Shown piece by piece: positions 1-8,191 of a DNA stretch of 64,000 bases. This stretch comes from Cohnella lupini (GTDB taxonomy: Bacteria; Bacillota; Bacilli; Paenibacillales; Paenibacillaceae), in the NCBI RefSeq assembly GCF_003386205.1, contig NZ_QRDY01000001.1, positions 837,920 through 901,919 on the forward strand, written 5' to 3'. The translations under genes were made by a program, and so were the position numbers. Below the pieces are notes generated by a model, which made no database searches, was not told where the DNA came from, and saw nothing but the letters and a program-made list of their open reading frames with translations. Each line of letters starts with the position of its first letter. Within the stretch, counting starts at the first letter, position 1.

Positions 1-147
1 AGAAGTAAAGAATTCTATGAATTCGTTATTAAAAAACCTGGGAAATACACAGTAAAATCAAAGGCGGAATTTCGAATCAAAAATGAAAACAAAGGAATAC
101 AAGAACTAATCATCACAAGTAAAGATTATGAACTCCTCGTGAAATAG
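1..147 (+). CDS. 3' end of an unidentified protein (cut by window edge)
   Basis: Frame 1 is open from the first base for 48 codons and stops at TAG 145-147. The visible tail is lysine-rich and alternates charged and beta-prone residues (FVIKKPGKYTVKSKAEF), like an extracellular or beta-sandwich domain end. No motif identifies the family. The start lies outside the window. Confidence 0.55.
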   Translation, partial: RSKEFYEFVIKKPGKYTVKSKAEFRIKNENKGIQELIITSKDYELLVK

Positions 148-217
148 GATTTATGGATGTGATTTTGCATAACCAGTCAGATCTATTCTCTATAAATATT
201 TATTGGAGGATTTTTCC

Positions 218-447
218 ATGGAATACGTTATTTTATGTATAGTCTTGATTTCTGCTAACATCATGTATTGTTAGGAATCATAATGATTAAGATGGCCAGC
301 AAGAGGGAACTTCCTACCTCTAATTACACTCCATTTGATAACATAACAGGGCACTCATCGGTAGAGTTCCACGAAGAGAAAGAAGAACATGAAGATGAGG
401 ATGATCAGGGTGACGATAAGGATAAGTTTCGATATAAGTTGAAATAA
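218..447 (+). pseudogene. DUF3951-like small membrane protein, frameshifted
   Basis: An ATG at 218 behind GGAGG (205-209) opens an 18-codon hydrophobic N-terminus that stops at 274. From about 259 the neighbouring frame continues the membrane segment (VLLGIIMIKM) and a charged tail to TAA 447. That tail carries TPFDNITG and VEFHEEKEE followed by an acidic EDEDDQGDDK stretch, which I recognise as the pattern of the small Bacillus/Paenibacillus DUF3951 proteins. Joining the frames between 259 and 274 gives a normal protein of about 75 residues. Either the gene is broken by a one-base indel or this is a sequencing error. Alternatively ATG 283 could start a truncated soluble product, but it lacks a good ribosome binding site. 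Confidence 0.5.
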
Positions 448-509
448 GTCCGAGAAAAGGAAAACAAAGTAAGCTTGGTTCATACACTTATAAAAAGGCG
501 GTGTATGAA

Positions 510-938
510 ATGCAACTTGATAATTTTAAAGATGAGTTGGATTTGTTTCCGGTCTCTAACGATGCAAAGGAATTATTGCTTGAATTAAGAAGTAGAAAAG
601 TTCGACTGAATAAATTAATTATTTATTTTTTGGTTTCCCTATTCTTAGAAATAATTGTTCTCGTTAAATTCAAATTTAGTTTTTACTTACTTTTTCAGAC
701 TATGTTAAGTAACCCTATTTTCAGTTATATATTTATCCTTTCAACAGCAGTTTTAATTTATTGTTTAATTGAAATGTCAAAAGTATCAAAAAATCTAGAA
801 TTATTAAGATTAGAAACGATAGATAAAATAGAGAGATTTTGTACGGATTGGACGATTACCGAGAAATCTCAATTACGAGACCAGCTTTCAAATTTTATTA
901 AGACCTCAATCAATGTAAACATAAGGTTCAAGACTTGA
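510..938 (+). CDS. Hypothetical two-helix membrane protein
   Basis: 142 residues when started at ATG 510, which sits 7 bases behind AAGGCGG; a GTG at 501 would overlap that site. A charged N-terminal helix (about 1-30) is followed by two hydrophobic segments at about 36-56 and 65-85, then a polar, probably cytoplasmic coiled tail of 55 residues. The base composition is much more AT-rich than the genes after 2 kb, as in the next gene. I do not recognise the family. Same strand as the next ORF with a 37-base gap, so probably co-transcribed. Confidence 0.6.
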   Translation: MQLDNFKDELDLFPVSNDAKELLLELRSRKVRLNKLIIYFLVSLFLEIIVLVKFKFSFYLLFQTMLSNPIFSYIFILSTAVLIYCLIEMSKVSKNLELLRLETIDKIERFCTDWTITEKSQLRDQLSNFIKTSINVNIRFKT

Positions 939-975
939 TGTCTTATTAATTGCTTGAAAAAGGAGTGTAGATCCG

Positions 976-1242
976 ATGACATTAACCCAAATATCTAATT
1001 ATTTATTTCTGGGATCGCTTGCTCTTCTAATCATTACATTATTCGTGAAAGGGATAGGGAGACGAGGAATGACAGGTTATAGTGCCGATCCCTATTCTGG
1101 ATCAACAACTGACTTGCAATTCGAGAATGATCATAGAAAGGTAATTCAAGGACAAGACAAACTAATAAAGAACATTTTTAAGTCCTATTTTATTTGGATA
1201 TCCATAATTGGAATTGCTACTTCGATCGTAATAACTTTATGA
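976..1242 (+). CDS. Hypothetical small membrane protein
   Basis: 88 residues with an AAAGGAG site upstream of the ATG. There is one hydrophobic helix near residues 8-24 and a second at 68-87, joined by a polar loop containing RRGMTGYSADPYSG. The topology suggests both ends meet the membrane with the loop on one side. AT-rich like its upstream neighbour. No known domain recognised; function unknown. Confidence 0.6.
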   Translation: MTLTQISNYLFLGSLALLIITLFVKGIGRRGMTGYSADPYSGSTTDLQFENDHRKVIQGQDKLIKNIFKSYFIWISIIGIATSIVITL

Positions 1243-1281
1243 ACCTTCAGCTATTCAATTACCAGCGAGAGGTGTTGTAAT

Positions 1282-1800
1282 GTGCAAATAGAAACCCAAA
1301 GATTAATCATTCGCGATTTTAATAATGAAGATTGGATAGATGTACATAAATACGCATCCCGCCATGACGTAGCAGAATTTATGATCTGGGGGCCGAATAG
1401 CGAAGACGAAACGAAAGCTTATATTGAGCAGCAGATCATGAAGCAACAATCCGCCGAACGAACGGATTTTGAATTTGGAGTAATCTTAAAAGAGACTAAC
1501 GCTTTAATAGGAGGTTGCGGCATCTATATTAAGGATCGCAATGCCGAAATAGGATATTGCTTTAATCCTGAATATTGGGGGAGCGGATATGCTACAGAAG
1601 CTTCGAAGGCCATGTTAAAGCTCGGATTCAACAATTTCAATGTTCATAGAGTGTTTGCGACATGTCGTCCTGGAAATATCCCCTCCGCGAATGTATTGAA
1701 AAGAATCGGCATGAAACAAGAAGGTCATCTAAGGGAACATATGTATCACAAGGGAAGATATCATGATTCCTTATTATTCTCTATTCTTGATCATGACTAG
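1282..1800 (+). CDS. GNAT acetyltransferase, RimJ/RimL type
   Basis: 172 residues, full length for the family. The N-terminus MQIETQRLIIRDF is the classic RimJ/RimL opening, and the acetyl-CoA loop is represented by NPEYWGSGYATEAS (about 93-106). The C-terminal ANVLKRIGMKQEGHLREH motif and aromatic end (YHDSLLFSIL) also fit. The GTG start at 1282 follows AGAGAGGTG by about 8 bases; the ATG at 1280 is in another frame. The family transfers acetyl groups from acetyl-CoA to protein N-termini or small amines; the substrate here cannot be read. It is a single gene closed by a hairpin terminator. Confidence 0.85.
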   Translation: MQIETQRLIIRDFNNEDWIDVHKYASRHDVAEFMIWGPNSEDETKAYIEQQIMKQQSAERTDFEFGVILKETNALIGGCGIYIKDRNAEIGYCFNPEYWGSGYATEASKAMLKLGFNNFNVHRVFATCRPGNIPSANVLKRIGMKQEGHLREHMYHKGRYHDSLLFSILDHD

Positions 1801-1801
1801 T

Positions 1802-1838
1802 GACGACTTTCGATTGCGGAGAGGTCGTCTTTTTTTAT
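1802..1838 (+). terminator. Rho-independent terminator after GNAT gene
   Basis: GACGAC (1802-1807) pairs with GTCGTC (1824-1829), followed at once by a seven-T run. Confidence 0.75.
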
Positions 1839-2026
1839 TTTGTCTGCGCTTACATGGAGGTCGGCATATTGCCAGTGCTAATATTTGTTAATATAATGTT
1901 ATTGTAATGTGATATTAAGCTACATATACTTCGAGAAACACATTCAGTAATGGGCAAATCTGTCGTGGAATCACTCGTTTTATTGTTTTAAGTAATAAAA
2001 CAATACATGATACGGGAGGTATTTAT

Positions 2027-3568
2027 TTGAAGAAAAGAATTATGCCGCTGACAGTAAGTATTGCCATGTTCCTCGGGTCCCTTTCCTCTGTCGCTGTTGC
2101 CGCTCCAGCTACGACCTTCGAGATAGAAGAGGCGACCGTAGCGGACATGCAAGCCGCAATGAAGTCGGGCGAACTTAGCTCGCTTGAGCTTGTATCGATG
2201 TATTTGGAACGCATCGCTGCTTACGATAAAGAAGGACCGAAATTGAACTCCGTTCTTGAAATCAATCCGGATGCATTAGCCATAGCTGAAGCGCTAGACG
2301 TTGAACGGAAATTAAAAGGACCTCGCGGACCGCTTCACGGCATCCCCGTGTTGTTGAAAGACAACATCGATACCGGCGATAAGCTTCATACGAGCGCAGG
2401 TTCTTTATCTCTGGCCGATTCCTATGCCCTCGACGATTCATTCGTTGCCAAGAAACTGCGAGAAGCAGGAGCGATTATTCTTGGAAAGGCAAATATGACG
2501 GAGTTCGCGAATTACAAGACGAGGGGAATGCCCGGCGGATACAGCTCTCGCGGGGGTCAGGTTCTGAATCCTTATAAACCGGGCGTCTTCGGAACCGGAG
2601 GATCAAGCTCCGGGTCGGGTGTATCCGTTTCATCGAATTTAACCGCATTGGCCATCGGAACCGAGACTTCGGGTTCCATTCTAAGTCCGGCGTACAACAA
2701 TTCGGTTGTGGGCATTAAACCGACAGTCGGTCTGATTAGCAGGGATGGAATCGTACCTCTAGCCCACAGCCAGGACACGGCCGGCCCGATTACCCGTACC
2801 GTTGCGGATGCGGCCGTGCTATTGGGTGCTCTGACTGGAGTGGACGATAAAGATCCGATTACCGGTACCAGCGTTAAGAAATCCTATACGGACTACACGC
2901 CGTTCTTAAAGGTTGACGGCCTTAAAGGCGCGCGAATCGGAATTCCGAGAGATTTCTATTATACAAGCGGGATAACGGACGAAGAAAAAGTTATTTTCGA
3001 TAAAGTAGTAGAAGACTTAAAAGCACAAGGCGCGATTATCGTCGATAATGCGGATATCCCATCCGCGGTAGAGTTGTCACAGTTCAATTCGTCGGTCTTC
3101 AAATATGAGTTCAAGGTGGATATGAATGCTTACTTGAGCGGGTTGAAGGCTGATTTCCCGCTTAAAACTTTGTCGGATATCATAAAGTTCGATAATACGG
3201 ATTTCGGTGCGAACCTCAAATATGGAAATGTACTTCTGACTGAAGCAGATGCAACAAGCGGAACTTTGACCGATGCCCAATATATCCGCGATCGTCTTAA
3301 AGATTTACGCTTGTCCCGTACCGAGGGTATTGATTTTACAATGAAATTCTACAAGTTGGATGCACTGTTGTTTCCTAATACACGGAATGCGGGGATCTCG
3401 GCTAAAGCCGGGTATCCATCGATCACGGTTCCGGCAGGCTATACGAAGGAAGGGAAACCGGTTGCGGTCACGTTCGGCGGAATGGCATATAGCGAGCCGA
3501 CTTTGATCAAAGTGGCCTATTCGTTCGAGCAAGCCACTCATTATCGCGTACCACCCGTATTGAAATAA
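2027..3568 (+). CDS. Secreted amidase, amidase signature family
   Basis: 513 residues, starting at TTG 2027 behind CGGGAGG. Residues 1-26 form a signal peptide ending AVA-A. The amidase signature domain follows with its Ser-cisSer-Lys triad: Lys111 (GIPVLLKDN), cis-Ser193 in the GGSSSGSG motif and nucleophile Ser217 in GTETSGSI, 24 residues apart as in other family members. These enzymes hydrolyse carboxylic amides (peptide amides, aryl amides, Glu-tRNA amide in GatA). The signal peptide rules out a GatA role and fits an exported peptide or aryl amidase. It is monocistronic, ending at a strong shared terminator. The exact substrate cannot be told from sequence. Confidence 0.9.
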   Translation: MKKRIMPLTVSIAMFLGSLSSVAVAAPATTFEIEEATVADMQAAMKSGELSSLELVSMYLERIAAYDKEGPKLNSVLEINPDALAIAEALDVERKLKGPRGPLHGIPVLLKDNIDTGDKLHTSAGSLSLADSYALDDSFVAKKLREAGAIILGKANMTEFANYKTRGMPGGYSSRGGQVLNPYKPGVFGTGGSSSGSGVSVSSNLTALAIGTETSGSILSPAYNNSVVGIKPTVGLISRDGIVPLAHSQDTAGPITRTVADAAVLLGALTGVDDKDPITGTSVKKSYTDYTPFLKVDGLKGARIGIPRDFYYTSGITDEEKVIFDKVVEDLKAQGAIIVDNADIPSAVELSQFNSSVFKYEFKVDMNAYLSGLKADFPLKTLSDIIKFDNTDFGANLKYGNVLLTEADATSGTLTDAQYIRDRLKDLRLSRTEGIDFTMKFYKLDALLFPNTRNAGISAKAGYPSITVPAGYTKEGKPVAVTFGGMAYSEPTLIKVAYSFEQATHYRVPPVLK

Positions 3569-3590
3569 TCTAAGCTAAGAATTTGGCAAC

Positions 3591-3624
3591 GATAAAAGCG
3601 ACCCGCTTGCGGGTCGCTTTTATC
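3591..3624. terminator. Bidirectional terminator between convergent genes
   Basis: A perfect 16-bp stem with a 2-base loop has A/T-rich outer arms. It serves the amidase on the plus strand and the MFS gene on the minus strand. Confidence 0.85.
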
Positions 3625-3626
3625 TA

Positions 3627-4811
3627 TTACCCCGTTTGGAGCACGGTCTGCATAGGCTTTCGTTTAGCGGCTGTAGCCGCGAACTGAACGATGACCATCA
3701 AGAGCACGATGGCCGTCATTCCAACGACGGCGGAGGCAAAGCTGTCTGTGGCATCGTGAATTTTACCAAACAGGATAGGGCCGGAAGCGCCGATGACGTA
3801 TCCGACGGATTGAACCATGGCCGACCAAGAAGTAGCTTCTTGCGCGCTCGTCGTTGCGTCGATCGGAAGAAGAAGGTTTAAGGGAAACGATCCGCCCGCG
3901 CCGATTCCGATAAACAAAGCGGCAACCGCGGGTTCGACCTTCAGCATCAACAGAAGGAGGCCGATGAGCTGCAGAGTAGAGCAAGCGACCAACCACAACC
4001 GGCGAGACGGGAACCTTTGGAGCAGGAGCGGCACCAGCAGGCTTACCGGAATTTGAATGACGACGAATAAAGTCAAAGAAGTCGCCGAGTAGCTTTTCGA
4101 AAATCCCATGTCTTGAATGATCTGAGGCAACCAAGCGGTATAGGAGTAGAACAGCATTCCCATTAACCCGAAGGACAGCATCAGGATCCAAGCTTTGCCG
4201 TTCCCCCAAGGCAGCTTGGCGCCGGTTGCTCCCGCCGCGGTGGGATTCGGGCTTGCGTCGTTCGGACGAACGATCTGCCACCAGAGAATGGCGGCAACGA
4301 CGGCGATGATTGCCCAAAAGGCCAGAGAGTATTGCCAAGAATCGAAACTGCGCTGTAAAAGCGCGGACAACCCCGAGCTAAGCGCGGCCCCTAAAGTAAG
4401 GGCGACTGTATATAAGGAAATCATAGAAGGAACTTGTTTCGGAAAATTTTTCTTAATAAAACCTGTGAGAAGCGGCCCGATGAGGGCGATTCCGATCCCC
4501 GCGATCAAAGCAGTGACGAGTAAGTAGAAAACGGAATTCGAAAACACGCGAATGGCGGTACCGACCGCGATAATCATCAGAGCTACTCCGATTACCTTCT
4601 CGATTCCCCACTTTCTTCCGGCTTTAACGGCGATCGGAGAGAAGAGTCCCATGCAGAGAACGGGAATGGAGGTGAGAAGACTGGCGACTGACCCGCTCAT
4701 TCCAAGATCCGTCCGAATGTTGTCCAATAAGGGGGCGATAGAATTGATTGCCGGTCGTGAATTCAAGGCGGCGATAAATAGAGCTAACGCAATAAGGAAC
4801 TGCTTTTTCAT
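3627..4811 (-). CDS. MFS transporter, CynX/NimT-like
   Basis: 394 residues with about 12 hydrophobic segments. The N-terminal FIAALNSRPAINSIAPLL pattern and the FGLMGMLFYSYTAWLPQI segment at the start of the second half are typical of the CynX/NimT (cyanate and nitroimidazole) branch of the major facilitator superfamily. A 2-nitroimidazole or other small organic anion export or import role is possible; the substrate is inferred only by family. ATG 4811 has AAGGCGAG about 10 bases upstream. The gene is divergent from a LysR regulator 171 bp away, a layout in which the regulator usually controls the transporter. Confidence 0.85.
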   Translation of the reverse strand: MKKQFLIALALFIAALNSRPAINSIAPLLDNIRTDLGMSGSVASLLTSIPVLCMGLFSPIAVKAGRKWGIEKVIGVALMIIAVGTAIRVFSNSVFYLLVTALIAGIGIALIGPLLTGFIKKNFPKQVPSMISLYTVALTLGAALSSGLSALLQRSFDSWQYSLAFWAIIAVVAAILWWQIVRPNDASPNPTAAGATGAKLPWGNGKAWILMLSFGLMGMLFYSYTAWLPQIIQDMGFSKSYSATSLTLFVVIQIPVSLLVPLLLQRFPSRRLWLVACSTLQLIGLLLLMLKVEPAVAALFIGIGAGGSFPLNLLLPIDATTSAQEATSWSAMVQSVGYVIGASGPILFGKIHDATDSFASAVVGMTAIVLLMVIVQFAATAAKRKPMQTVLQTG

Positions 4812-4903
4812 GAGGGATTGCTCGCCTTCTTATTATAATTAATTCTTGTCCATATATAGCGGTTGTCGGTTGATTAAGCTTACTTGAAGAATATTCATTT
4901 ATC

Positions 4904-4924
4904 AATTATATTGAATTTATAATT
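4904..4924. promoter_or_regulatory. Candidate LysR operator in divergent promoter region
   Basis: AATTATA-N7-TATAATT is an exact inverted repeat between the MFS and LysR genes, compatible with a T-N11-A LysR box. It is AT-rich, so chance is a real alternative. Confidence 0.35.
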
Positions 4925-4982
4925 ATCATTTGTAATAAAAATGATTAAAAGTGAATTTTCGGCGGGAGAGGAGCGTGTCAGT

Positions 4983-5861
4983 TTGGAGCTTAGGCAACTG
5001 GAGTATTTCATGGCGGTGTGCAAGGAGCTGCATTTTACGAAGGCGGCGGAAAAAATAGGGATTTCCCAGCCTAATTTGAGCTTGTCGATCAAAGCGTTAG
5101 AAGAAGAGATCGGAATGCCGTTGTTCGATCGAATCGGCAAACGCATCGCGCTGACCGATGCGGGTTCTATTCTGAAGAAGCACGCCCGGATGATGCTGCA
5201 GAATCTCAGTAACGCTCGTCAAGAAATGGACGATATTTATCGGAAAGGCGGGATCCTGAGCGTTGGTGCTTTGCCGTCAGAACTGGATTATCGCCTCACC
5301 CCGATGTTTATTCGTTTCATCCAACGATATCCGGATATCCGACTTAAGGTCGTCTCCGATGTCGACGTGGCCGGGTTGGTGTTGAACTCGGAAGTGGATA
5401 TCGGGATAGCCGTGAAGCCCCTGTTCGATCCGCGGCTGGTCATTCGTCCCTTAGCTCGAGAGGAGTATGGGATAGTCGTTTCCAAAAAGCATGAGCTGGC
5501 GCAGGCCAAATCGATTGCTTTGGCAGACCTGCGGACGCTGCCCATCATCCAGTATCCCAAAGGGTCCTGGGGAAGGGATTTCTTGGATAGTTGGTGCCGG
5601 CAGCACGGGTTCAACCTGAACGTAATCGTCGAGAATAGCTCGAATCCGTCGCTGTTTCATTTCGTCAAGGCCAATATCGGCGTGGGAATCGTCGCGAATT
5701 CGCTTTTGAAATCCATCGACAATCTTGACCTTCTCTTTCTCCCGATCAGCGACTATCCGCCTGTAAGGGAGATGGGCATCATTTATCGCTCTGACAGATA
5801 CCTCAATCACGCGGCGCGCACCTTTATCGACTATGCGGATGAGCAACTGAAGGATCATTGA
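4983..5861 (+). CDS. LysR family transcriptional regulator
   Basis: 292 residues if started at TTG 4983, which gives the standard LysR opening MELRQLEYFMAVCKELHFTK and lies about 9 bases behind GGAGAGGAG; the ATG at 4941 would add 14 uncharacteristic residues. The winged helix-turn-helix occupies about residues 1-60 (FTKAAEKIGISQPNLSLSIK), with a periplasmic-binding-like effector domain at about 90-290. It probably senses a small ligand and regulates the divergent MFS gene as well as itself. Length and domain order are normal for the family. Confidence 0.88.
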   Translation: MELRQLEYFMAVCKELHFTKAAEKIGISQPNLSLSIKALEEEIGMPLFDRIGKRIALTDAGSILKKHARMMLQNLSNARQEMDDIYRKGGILSVGALPSELDYRLTPMFIRFIQRYPDIRLKVVSDVDVAGLVLNSEVDIGIAVKPLFDPRLVIRPLAREEYGIVVSKKHELAQAKSIALADLRTLPIIQYPKGSWGRDFLDSWCRQHGFNLNVIVENSSNPSLFHFVKANIGVGIVANSLLKSIDNLDLLFLPISDYPPVREMGIIYRSDRYLNHAARTFIDYADEQLKDH

Positions 5862-5923
5862 CCGCGGGATAACGGTTACAAATAAGACGTTGTACTCGTA
5901 TGGTTTTGCGCTATTCTAGTGCA

Positions 5924-5950
5924 AAAAGCCGGCCATGTTGGCCGGCTTTT
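5924..5950. terminator. Terminator after LysR gene
   Basis: AAAAGCCGGCC (5924-5934) pairs with GGCCGGCTTTT (5940-5950), so it can work on both strands and also faces the SDR remnant. Confidence 0.8.
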
Positions 5951-5977
5951 GTAAATTGGTGCGTTAAATGCAGTGTC

Positions 5978-6187
5978 TTAAATAGCTTGTAAGGTTGGCC
6001 TGATCGTGATTTCGTTCACTCCGACCTCGTCAGGCTCCCGAATGGCGTATGCAATGGCTCTTGCGACGCTGTCAGGGGAAATGGTCATGCCGCTGTTCTT
6101 GGTAATCATGTCCTTGTATTCCGAAGGAAGGCCGCCAATCGCCGAATCGGTCGCAGTCATGCCCGGGGATAACGGACCCGGACGAGA
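5978..6187 (-). pseudogene. 3' remnant of a short-chain dehydrogenase
   Basis: The minus strand encodes about 65 residues that match only the C-terminal end of classical SDRs: SPGMTATD, corresponding to the conserved PG motif after the catalytic YxxxK, then SPDSVARAIAYAIREPDEV and the ending NEITIRPT. The Rossmann motif, catalytic Tyr/Lys and the start are absent. Upstream of about 6187 the reading frame runs into unrelated sequence that belongs to a TetR remnant on the other strand. See the adjoining remnant for how a single deletion explains both. Confidence 0.7.
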
Positions 6188-6202
6188 CGATTGAGTCGTT
6201 GA

Positions 6203-6397
6203 GGTCTGTTTTCGAATATTTTGAAAACCATTATTTATTCTTTTCATCAGAGTATCGATCAAGAAATGATCATTCATTTTATGGCCTCGGCCTTCGTCGG
6301 TACGGTGGAATGGTGGGTTCTTAACGAAATGCCGCACTCACCGCAAGCAATGGCCGAGCAACAAGCGGAATTGTTTAAGAGGAATAATATTTTTTAG
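6203..6397 (+). pseudogene. 3' remnant of a TetR family regulator
   Basis: The frame opens after a stop at 6200-6202 and runs 64 codons to TAG 6395-6397. The segment IIHFMASAFVGTVEWWVLNEMP and the following PQAMAEQQAELF are the C-terminal ligand-binding end of many TetR regulators. The DNA-binding N-terminus is missing. Together with the SDR remnant this is what remains of a divergent SDR/TetR pair whose shared promoter and both 5' halves were deleted. No start codon with a ribosome binding site is present. Confidence 0.7.
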
Positions 6398-6635
6398 TCG
6401 CCAGATTACTTATTACTTAGATGTTTACTAAATCCCCCAGAGCTCTTAGTCTTTATATTCACCTTCGTATGGAACGCGAGCTTTGGATATATCGTCTCCC
6501 ATGCCGTCCAATCGTTTTCCTTGTTATGAAGCGCGATTCATGAAGTGCCTACGGTCTCTGCACGCGGAACCGCCCATGAACATACACTACTCCGTAAGGC
6601 ATGAGCCTATATGGATAGAAGGGCAGGAATAACGT

Positions 6636-7322
6636 ATGGCAGTTTCCTATATGGATTACACAGCTCCCAACGTGCAGTTTACGTACGATCTAAAGAACAA
6701 CAACTTATTCACGAAGGATTCGCGCAATTTCATCAATGCGCTCGGAATTGCTCAACTCAATACACTCGGCAACGTATCGCTACTGGATATCTACCTTAGC
6801 ACGGGCAACGTCGTCGAACCCCATACTCATCAAAACGCTTCCGAGCTTGTCTATTGTATCTCCGGCGCAGCCGTCGTCTCGCTAATTAATCCATTCAGTA
6901 AAAAGTTAATGAACTTTCCGATTCAGCCAGGCCAAGTGGCAAACGTCCCCCAAGGATGGTGGCATTACGAGATCGCTACGGTTGACAACACGCATCTGCT
7001 TGCGATATTCGACGCGCCGGTACCGGAATTTATCGCGGGCTCGGATATGCTCCGTTTGACGCCGGCCAGTGTTTTTGCCCATACTTATTGTTTGGATGAA
7101 GCAACATGGAAAGCAGCGGTCGCCCCTATCAAGCAAACGGTCGTCATCGGACCTCCTGTCGGCTGCAAGCCCGGCCAAGCAAATAGAACGGTAAATGCGC
7201 CATCCCATTCCCAACATCCTGTTACCCATTATCAGAATCAGCAGCCTTACGGACAATGGGAGCAGCCGGCTAACGGATATCCGCAATTTCCCGCTCCCGT
7301 CATCGGAAACGGTTGGGGTTGA
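6636..7322 (+). CDS. Cupin domain protein
   Basis: 228 residues behind AAGGGCAGGA. A cupin barrel covers about residues 40-140: the metal-binding motif PHTHQNASELVYCISG (about 68-83) carries two His and a Glu, and the second motif NVPQGWWHYEI carries the other His. The C-terminal 60 residues are rich in Pro, Gln and Asn with low complexity, giving an extension beyond the usual single-domain cupin. Spore-coat oxalate decarboxylase-like cupins have similar barrels, so a metal-dependent or spore-associated role is possible, but no activity can be assigned. No signal peptide. Confidence 0.8.
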   Translation: MAVSYMDYTAPNVQFTYDLKNNNLFTKDSRNFINALGIAQLNTLGNVSLLDIYLSTGNVVEPHTHQNASELVYCISGAAVVSLINPFSKKLMNFPIQPGQVANVPQGWWHYEIATVDNTHLLAIFDAPVPEFIAGSDMLRLTPASVFAHTYCLDEATWKAAVAPIKQTVVIGPPVGCKPGQANRTVNAPSHSQHPVTHYQNQQPYGQWEQPANGYPQFPAPVIGNGWG

Positions 7323-7355
7323 GGGATTTCAACGGGAAAGACGGTCCTACAATTG

Positions 7356-7402
7356 AACGATCAAGAGCGCATCGCCGTGTAACGATGCGCTCTTGATCGT
7401 TC
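7356..7402. terminator. Long hairpin after cupin gene
   Basis: A perfect 20-bp stem (7356-7375 with 7383-7402) and 7-base loop. No T-run follows, so it may be a terminator, an RNA-stabilising hairpin or a cruciform. Confidence 0.5.
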
Positions 7403-7505
7403 AGCTAAAGAGGGGTTGCGTGAGAGAAACGAAGGTAATAGACGGCATAGAACGAATAAATAGTTGATAAAGAACCTTGCATGTCGAGAGGAGAGAGAGA
7501 CACGT

Positions 7506-7913
7506 TTGAAGGTAAATGAACCTGCTGGTTTTTGGATCCGATTCGGCGCAATTATACTGGATGCGCTCATCATCGCCGTACCGCTGACCATCATTTCGGT
7601 GCTTTTCACCGGTGGATTGGCAATAGATAAATATGTCTCAAATACATTGTCGTTTCTATACTCTTTGCTTACTCCGATCTTATGGAATGGTTATACGATC
7701 GGTAAACGGATATGCGGTATTCGTATCGCGAGGGTCGACGACGGAACGCCGCCGGGTCTGGGGACGATGCTGCTGCGTAATGTAGTTGCCGGCATCTTAT
7801 ATGCCGTCACCTTAGGAATTGCCATAATTGCGAGCGCAATTATGATCGGGGTCCGAGAGGACAAAAGGTCGCTTCACGACTTTATTGCGGGTACGGAAGT
7901 CATACGGGATTAA
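7506..7913 (+). CDS. RDD family membrane protein
   Basis: 135 residues if translation begins at TTG 7506, placed behind a GAGAGGAGAGAG tract; the first residues KVNEPAGFWIRFGAIILDALII are the usual RDD opening with the conserved Arg and Asp. Three hydrophobic segments follow, with NGYTIGKRICGIRIARVDDG between the second and third as in other RDD proteins, and RSLHDFIAGTEVI at the end. RDD proteins are membrane proteins of mostly unknown function; some are proposed Na+/H+ antiporters. Monocistronic, followed by a hairpin. Confidence 0.82.
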   Translation: MKVNEPAGFWIRFGAIILDALIIAVPLTIISVLFTGGLAIDKYVSNTLSFLYSLLTPILWNGYTIGKRICGIRIARVDDGTPPGLGTMLLRNVVAGILYAVTLGIAIIASAIMIGVREDKRSLHDFIAGTEVIRD

Positions 7914-7934
7914 AACCGTAAAGTACATATTCAA

Positions 7935-7966
7935 CAAGGCTGCCGCAGGTTTAATCGGCAGCCTTG
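7935..7966 (+). terminator. Hairpin terminator after RDD gene
   Basis: CAAGGCTGCCG (7935-7945) pairs with CGGCAGCCTTG (7956-7966); the T-rich stretch after it is short. Confidence 0.55.
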
Positions 7967-8191
7967 CTTCTTTAGCGGACAGCTTTATATTAGTCGAGGG
8001 ACGAGATAAAGTGCGATACATCAGCGAAAATGATGAATGATATACAAATTCTGAGATCAGGTAGGTAAAATAGACTGAATTAATAATTTGTAAAATATAG
8101 AACTTTTTCTGTGTTAAAGCGTCTAGTTATGTAGAAACAATTAGGAGTCTTTACATAAATGTGGATACTGCATTCCTAAGAGGTGTACTCA

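Noticed and set aside
3763..4338. 191-codon second minus-strand frame within the MFS gene
   Set aside because: Composition (Arg, Ser, Gly rich, no membrane helices) is that of an off-frame shadow of the real transporter.
6398..6635. Possible remnant upstream of the cupin gene
   Set aside because: All six frames are broken by stops and nothing matches a known protein; only a small inverted repeat is visible.
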